In this document: positions 45,970-53,944 of the stretch, piece by piece
Numbering within the stretch: position 1 is the first letter of the stretch
Layout: each line of letters opens with the position of its first letter
The notes under the pieces: model-generated
Databases searched by the model: none
Seen by the model: the letters and a program-made list of their open reading frames with translations, nothing else
What the model was told of the DNA's origin: nothing
Source: Bacteroidota bacterium
GTDB taxonomy: Bacteria > Bacteroidota > Rhodothermia > Rhodothermales > UBA10348
Direction: 5' to 3'
NCBI GenBank assembly: GCA_029262835.1
Contig: JAJCYQ010000031.1
Location: forward strand, 24,850-88,849
Length of the DNA stretch: 64,000 nt
Translations under genes and position numbers: made by a program

Positions 45970-47037
45970 TCAGGGAAATGTCACCTTGACCGTCGTCCCT
46001 TCGCCCGGCGTGCTCTCCACGGCGAGCGATGCCCCACAGCGCTCGGCGATTTTCTGCACAAGAAAGAGCCCCAGACCCAGCCCCTGCTGCTCGTACTTCT
46101 TCCGGTCAAACTGGCGGAACGCTCCAATGGCATCGAGTTGCTCCCGGTCCATGCCGCGGCCCTCGTCCGCGACCGTGAGAACGCAATCGGTGGTGAATGT
46201 AACCCGGATCGGCGTCCCCTTGGCCGAGTACGCGCACGCGTTGTCCACGAGTTCTTCCACCATCACCTTGAAGTCGCTGGTCAGACCGCGCAGATCGCAG
46301 GCCACCAGGTCCACCTTCAGGTCATCGCGGCGGCCGTAACGGAGGAGGGCATTGTCAATCCCTGCTTCCAGGGCGCGCCGGACCCGATCACCATCGACCG
46401 ACGGAGCATGCTCCGGGCTGGCAGGGCTCGATTCCAGATCGATAGCCGTGAAGTAGTTGTTCAGCGTCCGGTGCAGCCGCCAGCCCGAGTGCTGGATGTC
46501 GGCCAGGAACTCATCCAGCTCCGCGGGATCCACACGCGCCTTCTCGTCGCGGAGCAGCTCCACAATGCCGAGAATGCCAGCGAGCGGCGTAAAAAACTCA
46601 TGCGGTAGCGTCGAGCGGAGACTCACGCGCAGATCCGACTCGGCTTTCTGCGCAAGACGCGCGTTGATTTCGGCCCGGTGAAGCCGCGCTTCCACACTCC
46701 TCAGCAGCTCGTCCTGCCCAAACGGCTTGGCCAGGAAGTCATCGGCCCCGACTTCCATGCCAGCACGCGGCGTTATATCTCGTGTGTTGCCGGTCATCAG
46801 GATGAACTGGACATGTGCGATCTGTGGATCGGACCGGATGGCCCAGAGCACATCCCATCCATTCAGACCCGGCATGTTGATATCACACAGGATTACGTCC
46901 GGCTTGTGCTTCTGTGCAAGCTCAACGCCCTCCGCTCCTGACTGGGCAATCAGCGACGTATAACCGGCGTTCTCGAGCGTGAACGAGAACATGGTCAGAA
47001 TGGGCTGATCATCGTCAATGATGAGTACAGACTTCAT
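45970..47037 (-). CDS. Receiver-histidine kinase (REC-HisKA-HATPase)
   Basis: 355 aa soluble protein. Receiver at 1-118 with phosphosite D52 (ILCDINMPGLNG) and lysine in FLAKPFG; a short coiled coil leads to the phosphoacceptor helix STLPHEFFTPLAGILG (H146, an atypical H-box with LPHEFFTPL) and an HATPase with EELVDNACAYSAKG, DEGRGMD and GLGLGLFLV. Kinases that begin with a receiver respond to upstream phosphotransfer. First gene of the signalling run (136 bp before the pseudo-receiver kinase), divergent from the S51 peptidase with about 200 bp between. Start at MKSVLIIDDD; the longer open frame has no similarity. Confidence 0.88.
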   Translation of the reverse strand: MKSVLIIDDDQPILTMFSFTLENAGYTSLIAQSGAEGVELAQKHKPDVILCDINMPGLNGWDVLWAIRSDPQIAHVQFILMTGNTRDITPRAGMEVGADDFLAKPFGQDELLRSVEARLHRAEINARLAQKAESDLRVSLRSTLPHEFFTPLAGILGIVELLRDEKARVDPAELDEFLADIQHSGWRLHRTLNNYFTAIDLESSPASPEHAPSVDGDRVRRALEAGIDNALLRYGRRDDLKVDLVACDLRGLTSDFKVMVEELVDNACAYSAKGTPIRVTFTTDCVLTVADEGRGMDREQLDAIGAFRQFDRKKYEQQGLGLGLFLVQKIAERCGASLAVESTPGEGTTVKVTFP

Positions 47038-47238
47038 GATACGGGTGGGGTAAAGCGTGACCTGATGGGCAATGTACGTATCGTTACGTGGAGTCGCGAC
47101 GTTCAGCCCGGCAGTATATTTACTGGTTGACCATCCTACATCCCGCTTTTCCACCGTTCCCGACAGGGCGCCCCTGGACTTTTTCACCGCTCCTGACAGC
47201 GCGCCCCCGGGCCTATTCACTTATCCAACCTGCACGCC

Positions 47239-48138
47239 ATGCCTGCCTCCTTGCGCCGCCTTCTGCCCGTTCTTATTGTCTCTGTCCTGCTTGCACTCGT
47301 CCTCCTTTTTTCTGTCCCCTTGGCTGCAATTAAGACGGCCGCCGCCCAGGACCGTCCCACCGCCGCGACATCGTCTGCTCCTGGCACGCTGATCCTCGCT
47401 GGAGGCGGCCCGCTCGCAGGCACCGGCATACTGGAAACCTTCATTGAGCGCGGAGGCGGCGCCGAAAGCGGCCGCTTCGTGATTGTCCCGACCGCGGCCG
47501 GCAACTACACGCGCGACGGCGCTGTCCGCGTATTCAATGAAGACGAGGTGCTCGCGCCCTGGCGGGCCATGGGCCTGAAGCACGTCCGCATGCTGCACAC
47601 GCACGCACGCGAAATCGCGGGCTCTGACGACTTCGTGAAGGTCGTCGATGAGGCCTCCGCGGTCTGGTTCACCGGCGGCCGGCAGTGGAATATTGTCGAT
47701 TCCTACGGCGGCACGCGCACGCTCGACGCCTTCCACGCGCTGCTCTCCCGGGGCGGCGTTATCGGTGGCAGCTCGGCAGGCGCGACCATCCAGGGTACGT
47801 ACCTTGTTCGGGGCGATACGGAGGGGTCCGACATCGTTATGACGGACGAGCCGGATCACATGTATGGATTCGACTTCCTGAAGCAAACAGCCGTGGACCA
47901 GCATATCGATACGCGAGGCCGCTGGGATGATCTGATTCCGGTCATCGAGGCGCATCCGGACCTGCTCGGCATCGGGCTCTCGGAATCTACGGCCATCGTG
48001 GTCGAGGGAAATGCACTGGAAGTCATTGGGCGGCATATGGTTACCATCCACGACAATACCCGCGTGTACCTCCCCTGGGAAAAACCCTACTTCGTGCTCA
48101 CTCCAGGCATGACGTACGACCTCGCGGCGCGCAAATAA
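47239..48138 (+). CDS. Secreted cyanophycinase-like peptidase (S51 family)
   Basis: 299 aa with a long N-terminal hydrophobic signal (about residues 8-36, ending AAAQ). The fold is that of cyanophycinase/dipeptidase E: ILAGGGPLAG, WFTGGRQWN, the nucleophile elbow GGSSAGATIQG (S179) and the downstream QHIDTRGRWDDL. Cytosolic cyanophycinase cleaves cyanophycin to beta-Asp-Arg; extracellular forms digest cyanophycin from other organisms. Export here suggests scavenging, but other beta-linked or Asp peptides are possible. No cyanophycin synthetase or isoaspartyl dipeptidase is nearby. Confidence 0.82.
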   Translation: MPASLRRLLPVLIVSVLLALVLLFSVPLAAIKTAAAQDRPTAATSSAPGTLILAGGGPLAGTGILETFIERGGGAESGRFVIVPTAAGNYTRDGAVRVFNEDEVLAPWRAMGLKHVRMLHTHAREIAGSDDFVKVVDEASAVWFTGGRQWNIVDSYGGTRTLDAFHALLSRGGVIGGSSAGATIQGTYLVRGDTEGSDIVMTDEPDHMYGFDFLKQTAVDQHIDTRGRWDDLIPVIEAHPDLLGIGLSESTAIVVEGNALEVIGRHMVTIHDNTRVYLPWEKPYFVLTPGMTYDLAARK

Positions 48139-48160
48139 ATGTAACTTTCATTGTTACATT
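48138..48160. terminator. Possible bidirectional hairpin between convergent genes
   Basis: AATGTAAC (48138-48145) and GTTACATT (48153-48160) form an 8-bp perfect inverted repeat with a 7-nt loop, placed exactly between the stops of the S51 peptidase and the M28-like gene. The stem is AT-rich and lacks a long T-run, so termination is plausible rather than sure. Confidence 0.4.
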
Positions 48161-48168
48161 TCGCTCAG

Positions 48169-49515
48169 CTATCGATCGAGCCGCTCCGGCGTGGCTTCGG
48201 CCTCCACGACGGGCCGCATGCTCGTGGCTATGGCCTGGATGACACGCGCCATGTGTGATGGATCCAGGCGCTCGGGCGCGTTCACGTCTGGATACCAGGT
48301 GCCGGTCTCAACAACGGGACTCGTTCCAACGGCGTGGGCCACCACGCCGCGCGCCGCCATGGGCGCGTTGCCGAGCAGCTCAAACAGATTGAACCACGGG
48401 TACGGATCGGGCGCGAATGCGGGCTGCAGAATCTCACTGAGCGTGGAGCGGTCGTATCCCGTGATCCAGGCCGCGGCTGGCATCTCGCTCTCGTTCCCGC
48501 CCTCTTCCCCGCTGTCGTTCGCGCTGTCGTTCGCGCCCTCTGACCGATCCTCAGAGGACTCCCCTTTCGCCCGCTCCCCGATCCGGTCCACGTGCACAAG
48601 CGCAACAACGTGCTCGGGGTCGATTGAGAATGTAAAATGCCGAGCCCCGAAATCTTCTGGCGGACCGAACTGCCCTGGCGGACCGAGATCCCCAGATGGA
48701 CCGAGATCCTCCTGCGGGCTGAACACGTCGGACGACTCCGGCTCCGACGTCCGCTCGGCGTAGATCACGAAGACGAGCGTCCGCTCGGGCCGGTCGCGCC
48801 GTGCGTAGTAGCGCGCCAGTTCCAGGACGGCCGCTGTGCCCGAAACATGATCCCGGCTGGCCGAGAACACCACCATTTCATTGGCCCGCCGCCCCGGCAA
48901 CAGCCCAACAACATTCACCATCTCTCGGGTCTCCGTGCGCGTTGACCCCTCGACCCGGAACGACGGCACAACGCCCCCACGACCTGGGACATTCAGACCC
49001 TCTGGCGCGAGGACGGCCACCATGTCCTGGCCCTCCGGAACCTGGAGCCCGGTCACGGGCTCACCCATGCGGCGGGCAATGTCATGGAATCGGTCGCCGT
49101 GCCGCGCATCTACCAGAAACAAAATCTTTCCGGTAGCGCCGCGCCAGATCAACCACGCATTCATCGGGTCCGACCCGGGGCCGACGCTGACGACAGACAC
49201 CGAATCCTGGTCGGTCCACTGTATGCGCTTTGACGTGAGCGATGCGGCAACGCGCGCCTCTGGCACGACCTCACCGCCGAGCACGACCCGAATATCCTCG
49301 ACGCGGCGCGCCGTAACGGTGAACTCCTGCTCGAAGTCGTCGTCGCCTCCGAACGTGGCGAGTCCGAGGTGTTCGAAGGTCAGCGCCAACTCCTCACCCG
49401 CGCCGAGCTCTGCCACGCGGGCGGCAATGCTTTCTGGTGTCACGTCATATGCGTCCTCATTACACGCTGCAACCAGCAGCGCACAGGAGAAAAGCAGAAA
49501 CTTTATGCGCCTCAT
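48169..49515 (-). CDS. Degenerate M28-like lipoprotein with low-complexity inserts
   Basis: 448 aa lipoprotein: signal LLFSCALLVAAC with lipid-bearing C18. The central part resembles M28 zinc aminopeptidases (NVVGLLPGRR, then SRDHVSGTAAVLELARYYA, RTLVFVIYAERTSE, VHVDRIGE) but the metal-binding residues look lost: no HxDS before the block, DHVSG instead of DNASG, and AERTSE instead of EExG. Two inserts are low complexity: a repeated (E/Q)(D/F)xGPPxx unit (about 265-290) and a Ser/Glu/Asn/Gly-rich acidic run (about 318-344). I infer a non-catalytic binding protein or an enzyme with another mechanism. The start overlaps the beta-propeller gene by 4 bases. Confidence 0.6.
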   Translation of the reverse strand: MRRIKFLLFSCALLVAACNEDAYDVTPESIAARVAELGAGEELALTFEHLGLATFGGDDDFEQEFTVTARRVEDIRVVLGGEVVPEARVAASLTSKRIQWTDQDSVSVVSVGPGSDPMNAWLIWRGATGKILFLVDARHGDRFHDIARRMGEPVTGLQVPEGQDMVAVLAPEGLNVPGRGGVVPSFRVEGSTRTETREMVNVVGLLPGRRANEMVVFSASRDHVSGTAAVLELARYYARRDRPERTLVFVIYAERTSEPESSDVFSPQEDLGPSGDLGPPGQFGPPEDFGARHFTFSIDPEHVVALVHVDRIGERAKGESSEDRSEGANDSANDSGEEGGNESEMPAAAWITGYDRSTLSEILQPAFAPDPYPWFNLFELLGNAPMAARGVVAHAVGTSPVVETGTWYPDVNAPERLDPSHMARVIQAIATSMRPVVEAEATPERLDR

Positions 49516-50693
49516 TGGCCAAGATCTAGAGTAACCTTCGAAATGACCGGAATTCCACCACGATTCCACGCCATGATGTAATCATTGCCATGAATCCACA
49601 TGATATTTCTGACCGCACTGTCACTTCCCTGCCAAGAGGCTATTTTTATTGTTTTCGTTGTTTCAGACTTTGAATCTACAACATCCATAAGAAGATCTAC
49701 CATGCGGCTTTTCCTGTACAACTCGTACGTGACGTTCAGATTCCCAAGCTGTGTATCATACCACATATGCACCGTGGATGCAAAAACCCAGTACATCCGC
49801 GGATTCCTGAACTGGTCGCTGAATACGGTGTGATGATATGGAAAGCTGGTGCGCACGGCCATGGTACCACGCTCGTAATATTCGTCAAAATCGAGTTCCT
49901 CGTAGACACGGCCTTTGCTGGCCAAATAGTCACTTCCGTCCGCATACGTGTTGTTGTGGATTGCTTTTACGTTCTGGTCACCGCTATGGCGACTGGCTTT
50001 CCAACTCGTCCCATCGTACCGGCGCCTGACAAACCACACAGTCTGGCTATCAACGGGCTGTAATCGAATGAAAGCGGATACACCTACACGTGAAAGACTC
50101 TCACGCGGATACGCGTCCGCCGGGAGAAGAGCCCGCAGGTCGAGCCAGGCGCAGGACTTCTGCCGCGTCACGAGGTCAATACATTCGACAGCTGCGGTTT
50201 CATTGAGCGTCGAGTGCGTAATCAGGACGGAATCCGCACCTACAATGAAGGTCTGCGGTGCCTTGAAATCATCGTCTGAAATCCGGAGGGTCTCTTCGTG
50301 CACGCCGTGGCGGTACACTTCCATTTTTTGGAGTGACCTGTCGAACAGCAATAAGGCACCCTCGTGGACGGATCCACTGTAGATGTCACGAAACTCCTGC
50401 GGACCGTCGCCTGACGTTCCCAGTGACCCTACATACAATCCCGTACTGATGTCATAGTACCTGACAACGGGCGACTTGTCATCTACAACATAGAAATAGA
50501 CATCGTCGGCGAACAACAGCCGTACGCTCGAGAACGCATACTCTCCCTCTTCTCCCACATCCTCCCCAATCGTGAAATGCACATCGTGCGGTACGTGGAA
50601 CGTCGGCTGTGCCGCTGCCGTCCGCAGCATGCAACTGCTGCCCACACCGATGAGAAAAATGAAACGAGACCACGAAGAGCGTGCACTCCTCAT
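49512..50693 (-). CDS. Exported six-bladed beta-propeller-like protein
   Basis: 393 aa with a signal peptide (RFIFLIGVGSSCMLRTAAAQ). The blade motif GTSGDGPQEFRDIYSG near residue 90 matches the G(x)GPxEF signature of six-bladed beta-propeller (TolB-like) proteins abundant in Bacteroidota; the YYDISTGLYVGSLG and VYRHGVHEETLRI strands fit alternating blades. No enzyme motif is seen. In Bacteroidota, such propellers accompany small exported peptides (NVEALA type), as here. Start at ATG 50693; a GTG at 50711 would add six residues and lies 4 bp after the peptide gene. Four-base overlap with the downstream lipoprotein gene. Confidence 0.7.
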   Translation of the reverse strand: MRSARSSWSRFIFLIGVGSSCMLRTAAAQPTFHVPHDVHFTIGEDVGEEGEYAFSSVRLLFADDVYFYVVDDKSPVVRYYDISTGLYVGSLGTSGDGPQEFRDIYSGSVHEGALLLFDRSLQKMEVYRHGVHEETLRISDDDFKAPQTFIVGADSVLITHSTLNETAAVECIDLVTRQKSCAWLDLRALLPADAYPRESLSRVGVSAFIRLQPVDSQTVWFVRRRYDGTSWKASRHSGDQNVKAIHNNTYADGSDYLASKGRVYEELDFDEYYERGTMAVRTSFPYHHTVFSDQFRNPRMYWVFASTVHMWYDTQLGNLNVTYELYRKSRMVDLLMDVVDSKSETTKTIKIASWQGSDSAVRNIMWIHGNDYIMAWNRGGIPVISKVTLDLGQ

Positions 50694-50715
50694 ACTGTAT
50701 CCAATAGCCACTGCA

Positions 50716-50973
50716 TCAACAGGAACCCTGAGAACCTGATACAGAACATGTAAGGTTACCGTCGCCGTCTATATCCAAACTGCAATCTGGATACCCGTTA
50801 AAATACTCCGTACCAAATGCACATTCACTTGCAGACCCGCAGGAATAGCACTGTTCAGGAGCAGACATGACAAGCCTGAATGCGGACGTCAATACCAAGG
50901 TACATATTGCAATAAAGGCGAGTATCGAGGATCGCCTGCCGAAATAAGTACCGAAATGTATGGTGTTCATCAT
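50716..50973 (-). CDS. Small exported six-cysteine peptide
   Basis: 85 aa. A basic start is followed by a membrane/signal segment (SSILAFIAICTLVLTSAF) and a mature part of about 45 residues with six cysteines: EQCYSCGSASECAFG, YPDCSLDIDGDGNLTC and a final C. The spacing would allow three disulfides, and DIDGDGN looks like an EF-hand/dockerin-type calcium loop. The size, Cys-rich tail and the beta-propeller partner recall NVEALA peptides of Bacteroides, but the NVEALA motif itself is absent. It lies 34 bp after the thioredoxin-like gene and directly before the propeller gene. Function unknown. Start at either of two adjacent ATGs. Confidence 0.65.
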   Translation of the reverse strand: MMNTIHFGTYFGRRSSILAFIAICTLVLTSAFRLVMSAPEQCYSCGSASECAFGTEYFNGYPDCSLDIDGDGNLTCSVSGSQGSC

Positions 50974-51007
50974 GTTTACCTCATGATTATTTTTCTGTTC
51001 ACATACG

Positions 51008-51553
51008 TCACTTAACCTGCTTGAGGACAGCCCGTCTCAGTCCGTTATCAATCGCGCTGGACTGGAGCCAGACGTGCCTTATTGCACCGCGCTCCTTGCC
51101 AGGAACGAGCATAATGGAACGCAAGGGCAACATCTCGCGAAAACGGCCAAGGTCCAGATCGGTCATTGCTACGACTTCAAGGTCAAGGTACCCGGCCGCC
51201 ATGAGCTTTATTCTTTCAGAAATACGTTCATCTTCATGCCAGAGGATAATTTTATGCTCGTTGATTCCAGCTTTCCGTAGCCGCTCGGCATATTCTGTCA
51301 TTTCTTTGTAATAGTTTCCACACAGCGCCGCATTAACGACGTAGAAGGCGGTATTCCTATCGTTCGTACTTTGACTCACGCCGTACCGACGCCAAAGTGC
51401 ATTGTAGAGAGCACTGTCATTCTCATTTGATCCTACCAAAGTGACGGCCTGTTCCCTCACAATCGACCGGTTTTCTCTTATCTCGCTGACATTCCATGCC
51501 GAAACGGTAAGAACCAGCACGATACCCGTTTTAATAAATATGTGTTTCACCAT
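51008..51553 (-). CDS. Exported thioredoxin-fold-like protein, single cysteine
   Basis: 181 aa with an N-terminal membrane/signal segment (KHIFIKTGIVLVLTVSAWNV). The body has a weak thioredoxin-like pattern: strand, then NAALCGNYYKEMTEYAERLRKAG (where CGNY would replace CxxC at the helix start), a second strand-helix unit and LPLRSIMLVPGKERGAIRHVWL, which fits the cis-Pro/terminal strand region. Only one cysteine is at the expected site, so a redox role is possible but a dithiol is absent. A strong ribosome site (GGGAGG) precedes the ATG. First gene of the cassette with the Cys-rich peptide, propeller and M28-like lipoprotein. Fold call is tentative. Confidence 0.55.
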   Translation of the reverse strand: MVKHIFIKTGIVLVLTVSAWNVSEIRENRSIVREQAVTLVGSNENDSALYNALWRRYGVSQSTNDRNTAFYVVNAALCGNYYKEMTEYAERLRKAGINEHKIILWHEDERISERIKLMAAGYLDLEVVAMTDLDLGRFREMLPLRSIMLVPGKERGAIRHVWLQSSAIDNGLRRAVLKQVK

Positions 51554-51676
51554 ATTTGCACCTCCCACGCACACGCTACCCCCCCCTCCCCCCGTATAAA
51601 TGTCAACATACTACACTATTCTTCATGTGGTATTCACACATCCAAATTACAGTTTCGACACTGGTGCGCGCCGCCG

Positions 51677-53935
51677 TCATTCCATCAGGATTTCCTGGGC
51701 GGCGCGCACGAAGAGCACGCACGGGAGCGCCGGGTGGTTCAGGAACAGCTCTTCGCGCCGCTCGGCGAGGCCGTCTTCGTCGAAACCAATAATAGTAAGG
51801 TCGGCGTCGGCTGATCGGCGGGCTACGAGCTCCAGGAATTCGGTCCGGTCGTCGGTGGCCAGATAGGTGATATTCTTCTCCGAGATCGGCAGGCGCCCAT
51901 CGTCAATGAGCTGCTCAATTTCCTCGCGCTGCTCGACGAGCTGATCCTTCGGGAGCGCGGCGAAGACGCTGATTTCGGCATCGTCCCAGTCCCTGTGGCC
52001 CATCAGGATGTAGCCGAGCAGGATCATGGCGTTGGCGTTCGTATCGTCGTTCCATGTCAGCCAGATGTGGATGCGCCGCTGATCGCCGAAATAATGATCG
52101 CCGTGCCGCAGGACCAGTTGGGACATGTTGGTCGATGCGGAGAACACCGCGCTTTCTACGATCTCCGAAACGACCGCACGCTCGTCGTGGACCGAAAACT
52201 CGAACATGATCGAGTTGTTGGCAATGCCCGATACGCCGGGGAGCTGCAGGCTCTGCGCAAGCGCCGAAATCATGGACGGGCTCACGATCGTCTCCATGAA
52301 GACCGTATTGTCCTGGCCGTCCACGAGTTCGAGCAGGCGGTCCCGCTGGCGCACGCTTTCCTGGTACGTCTCCCGGTTCAACACGCCTGGAATGTAGTGC
52401 AGGTAGGTTCCGAATCCGTACCGGTGCGAAATCCACCGGAGCAGCTGGAGCGGCGCGCGGCGGTCGAACGTGCGCTCGTTGACCATGATCACGCTCGGAC
52501 GCCACTCCCTGTCCACTTCATGCCCGCTGCGCACCTGCAGTTTGACATGCATGAAACGGGTCAGCTGCGACATCACGCCTTCGAACATGTCGGCCAGGTC
52601 GTGCCCCGATCCGGACGTGGACCGGGCAATCATCTGGTAGAGCCCAATCATGACGGTGAGCGCCAGAATGGCGAAGAGCGGATCCATCTGAAACATCATG
52701 AACAGGCAGATCAGCGCGCCGAAGAGTGAAATGTACCAGCGCGAGCGGAAGCTGGGCCGGTAGCTCGGGCGGGATGCGAAATTCTCCAGGAAACTGATGG
52801 CGCAGAGCGATCCATAGGTGACCATGAAGAACATGGAAATCAGGCGCGCCACGAAGTCCACGTCTCCGAGTAGTACCACAAAGAGCGCAATGCTTCCCGT
52901 GGCCATCGTGGCCCGGCGAGGCTCGTTGACTTCGCCCTCACCTCTGGCCAGCCAGCGGTTCATGCGGCCAATGGGCAGCGAGGCATCGACCGCGAGGGCC
53001 TGGATGGTGCGCGGCGCCACGAGGATGGATCCGATGGCCGAGCTGATGGTGGCCGCTCCGAGTCCGATCAGGATGATGGGCCCCCAGGCGGAAATGCGCA
53101 TCATAATGAGTTGGTCAGATGCCAGATCCTCGGCGCTGGCCGAAAAGACGAGCTTCGTTACAATGGCGACATAGACCACCATGCCCACGAGCGTCGCCGC
53201 GATGGTGCCCCGCGGAATGGCTTTGCGCGGATTGGCCAGATCGCCCGAGAGCCCGACGCCCGCCGTCATGCCGGTAAACGCCGGAAACACGATGGCAAAC
53301 ACCAGCACCAGTGGATCCGCGTTCGGAACAGTCCCCGAAATGCTGGCAAGGCCGGGGTCGAACCCCTCAACGGGCGAACCCAGGAAGAACATCACAAGCG
53401 CCGCCCCGAGCGTTGCCGCTACCACATAAAGCATGCGCACGCCCATCGATGCGCCCTTGAAGATCATGATCACGACCAGCAGGAAAGTGGCCGGAAATGA
53501 AATGAACCGGGGATCCATCGGAAGGCCGGTGTACGCCTCAAACGCTGGCGCAAACGGCTGGAACGCCTCGGCGAAGGCAATCATATAGAACGCCACAGAA
53601 ATGGCCTGCGACAGGTAGAGCGATATCCCGATCACGCTTCCAATCGAGGTCCCGAACGAGCGCGATATAATGAAATACTCTCCTCCCCCTTCCACTTTCC
53701 GGTTCGTGGCAATTTCAGCGAGCGCCAGTGCTGTCGGAATGGTCACCATGTGCCCAAGCAGAATAATCAGCATGGCACCGAGCCACCCGACATGCCCCAC
53801 GGCATAGCCGAAGCGCAGGAACATGATGGCGCCAAGAATGGTGCTTATTCCCGCCAGAAAGACGGGTAGCACGCCAAATCCGTGGCCGCGCTGGCCACCC
53901 GGGATGCTTCCTGGCTGCAAAGAAGTAGCGGTCAT
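51677..53935 (-). CDS. SLC12-like cation-chloride cotransporter / amino acid permease family protein
   Basis: 752 aa. Twelve membrane helices (about residues 20-455) with the APC-superfamily opening GVLPVFLAGISTILGAIMFLRFG and YAVGHVGWLG, and EGGGEYFIISRSFG, GMTAGVGLSGDLANPRKAIP as in the cation-chloride cotransporter group. The large cytoplasmic C-terminus (about 300 residues, ending VLFVRAAQEI) resembles the SLC12 regulatory tail with universal-stress-like folds. Likely moves K+/Na+ with Cl- or amino acids; the ion specificity is not readable. Its stop lies 124 bp from the thioredoxin-like gene start on the same strand; the malic enzyme lies 9 bp upstream, so the two may be cotranscribed. 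Confidence 0.82.
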   Translation of the reverse strand: MTATSLQPGSIPGGQRGHGFGVLPVFLAGISTILGAIMFLRFGYAVGHVGWLGAMLIILLGHMVTIPTALALAEIATNRKVEGGGEYFIISRSFGTSIGSVIGISLYLSQAISVAFYMIAFAEAFQPFAPAFEAYTGLPMDPRFISFPATFLLVVIMIFKGASMGVRMLYVVAATLGAALVMFFLGSPVEGFDPGLASISGTVPNADPLVLVFAIVFPAFTGMTAGVGLSGDLANPRKAIPRGTIAATLVGMVVYVAIVTKLVFSASAEDLASDQLIMMRISAWGPIILIGLGAATISSAIGSILVAPRTIQALAVDASLPIGRMNRWLARGEGEVNEPRRATMATGSIALFVVLLGDVDFVARLISMFFMVTYGSLCAISFLENFASRPSYRPSFRSRWYISLFGALICLFMMFQMDPLFAILALTVMIGLYQMIARSTSGSGHDLADMFEGVMSQLTRFMHVKLQVRSGHEVDREWRPSVIMVNERTFDRRAPLQLLRWISHRYGFGTYLHYIPGVLNRETYQESVRQRDRLLELVDGQDNTVFMETIVSPSMISALAQSLQLPGVSGIANNSIMFEFSVHDERAVVSEIVESAVFSASTNMSQLVLRHGDHYFGDQRRIHIWLTWNDDTNANAMILLGYILMGHRDWDDAEISVFAALPKDQLVEQREEIEQLIDDGRLPISEKNITYLATDDRTEFLELVARRSADADLTIIGFDEDGLAERREELFLNHPALPCVLFVRAAQEILME

Positions 53936-53944
53936 CGTGCGCTC

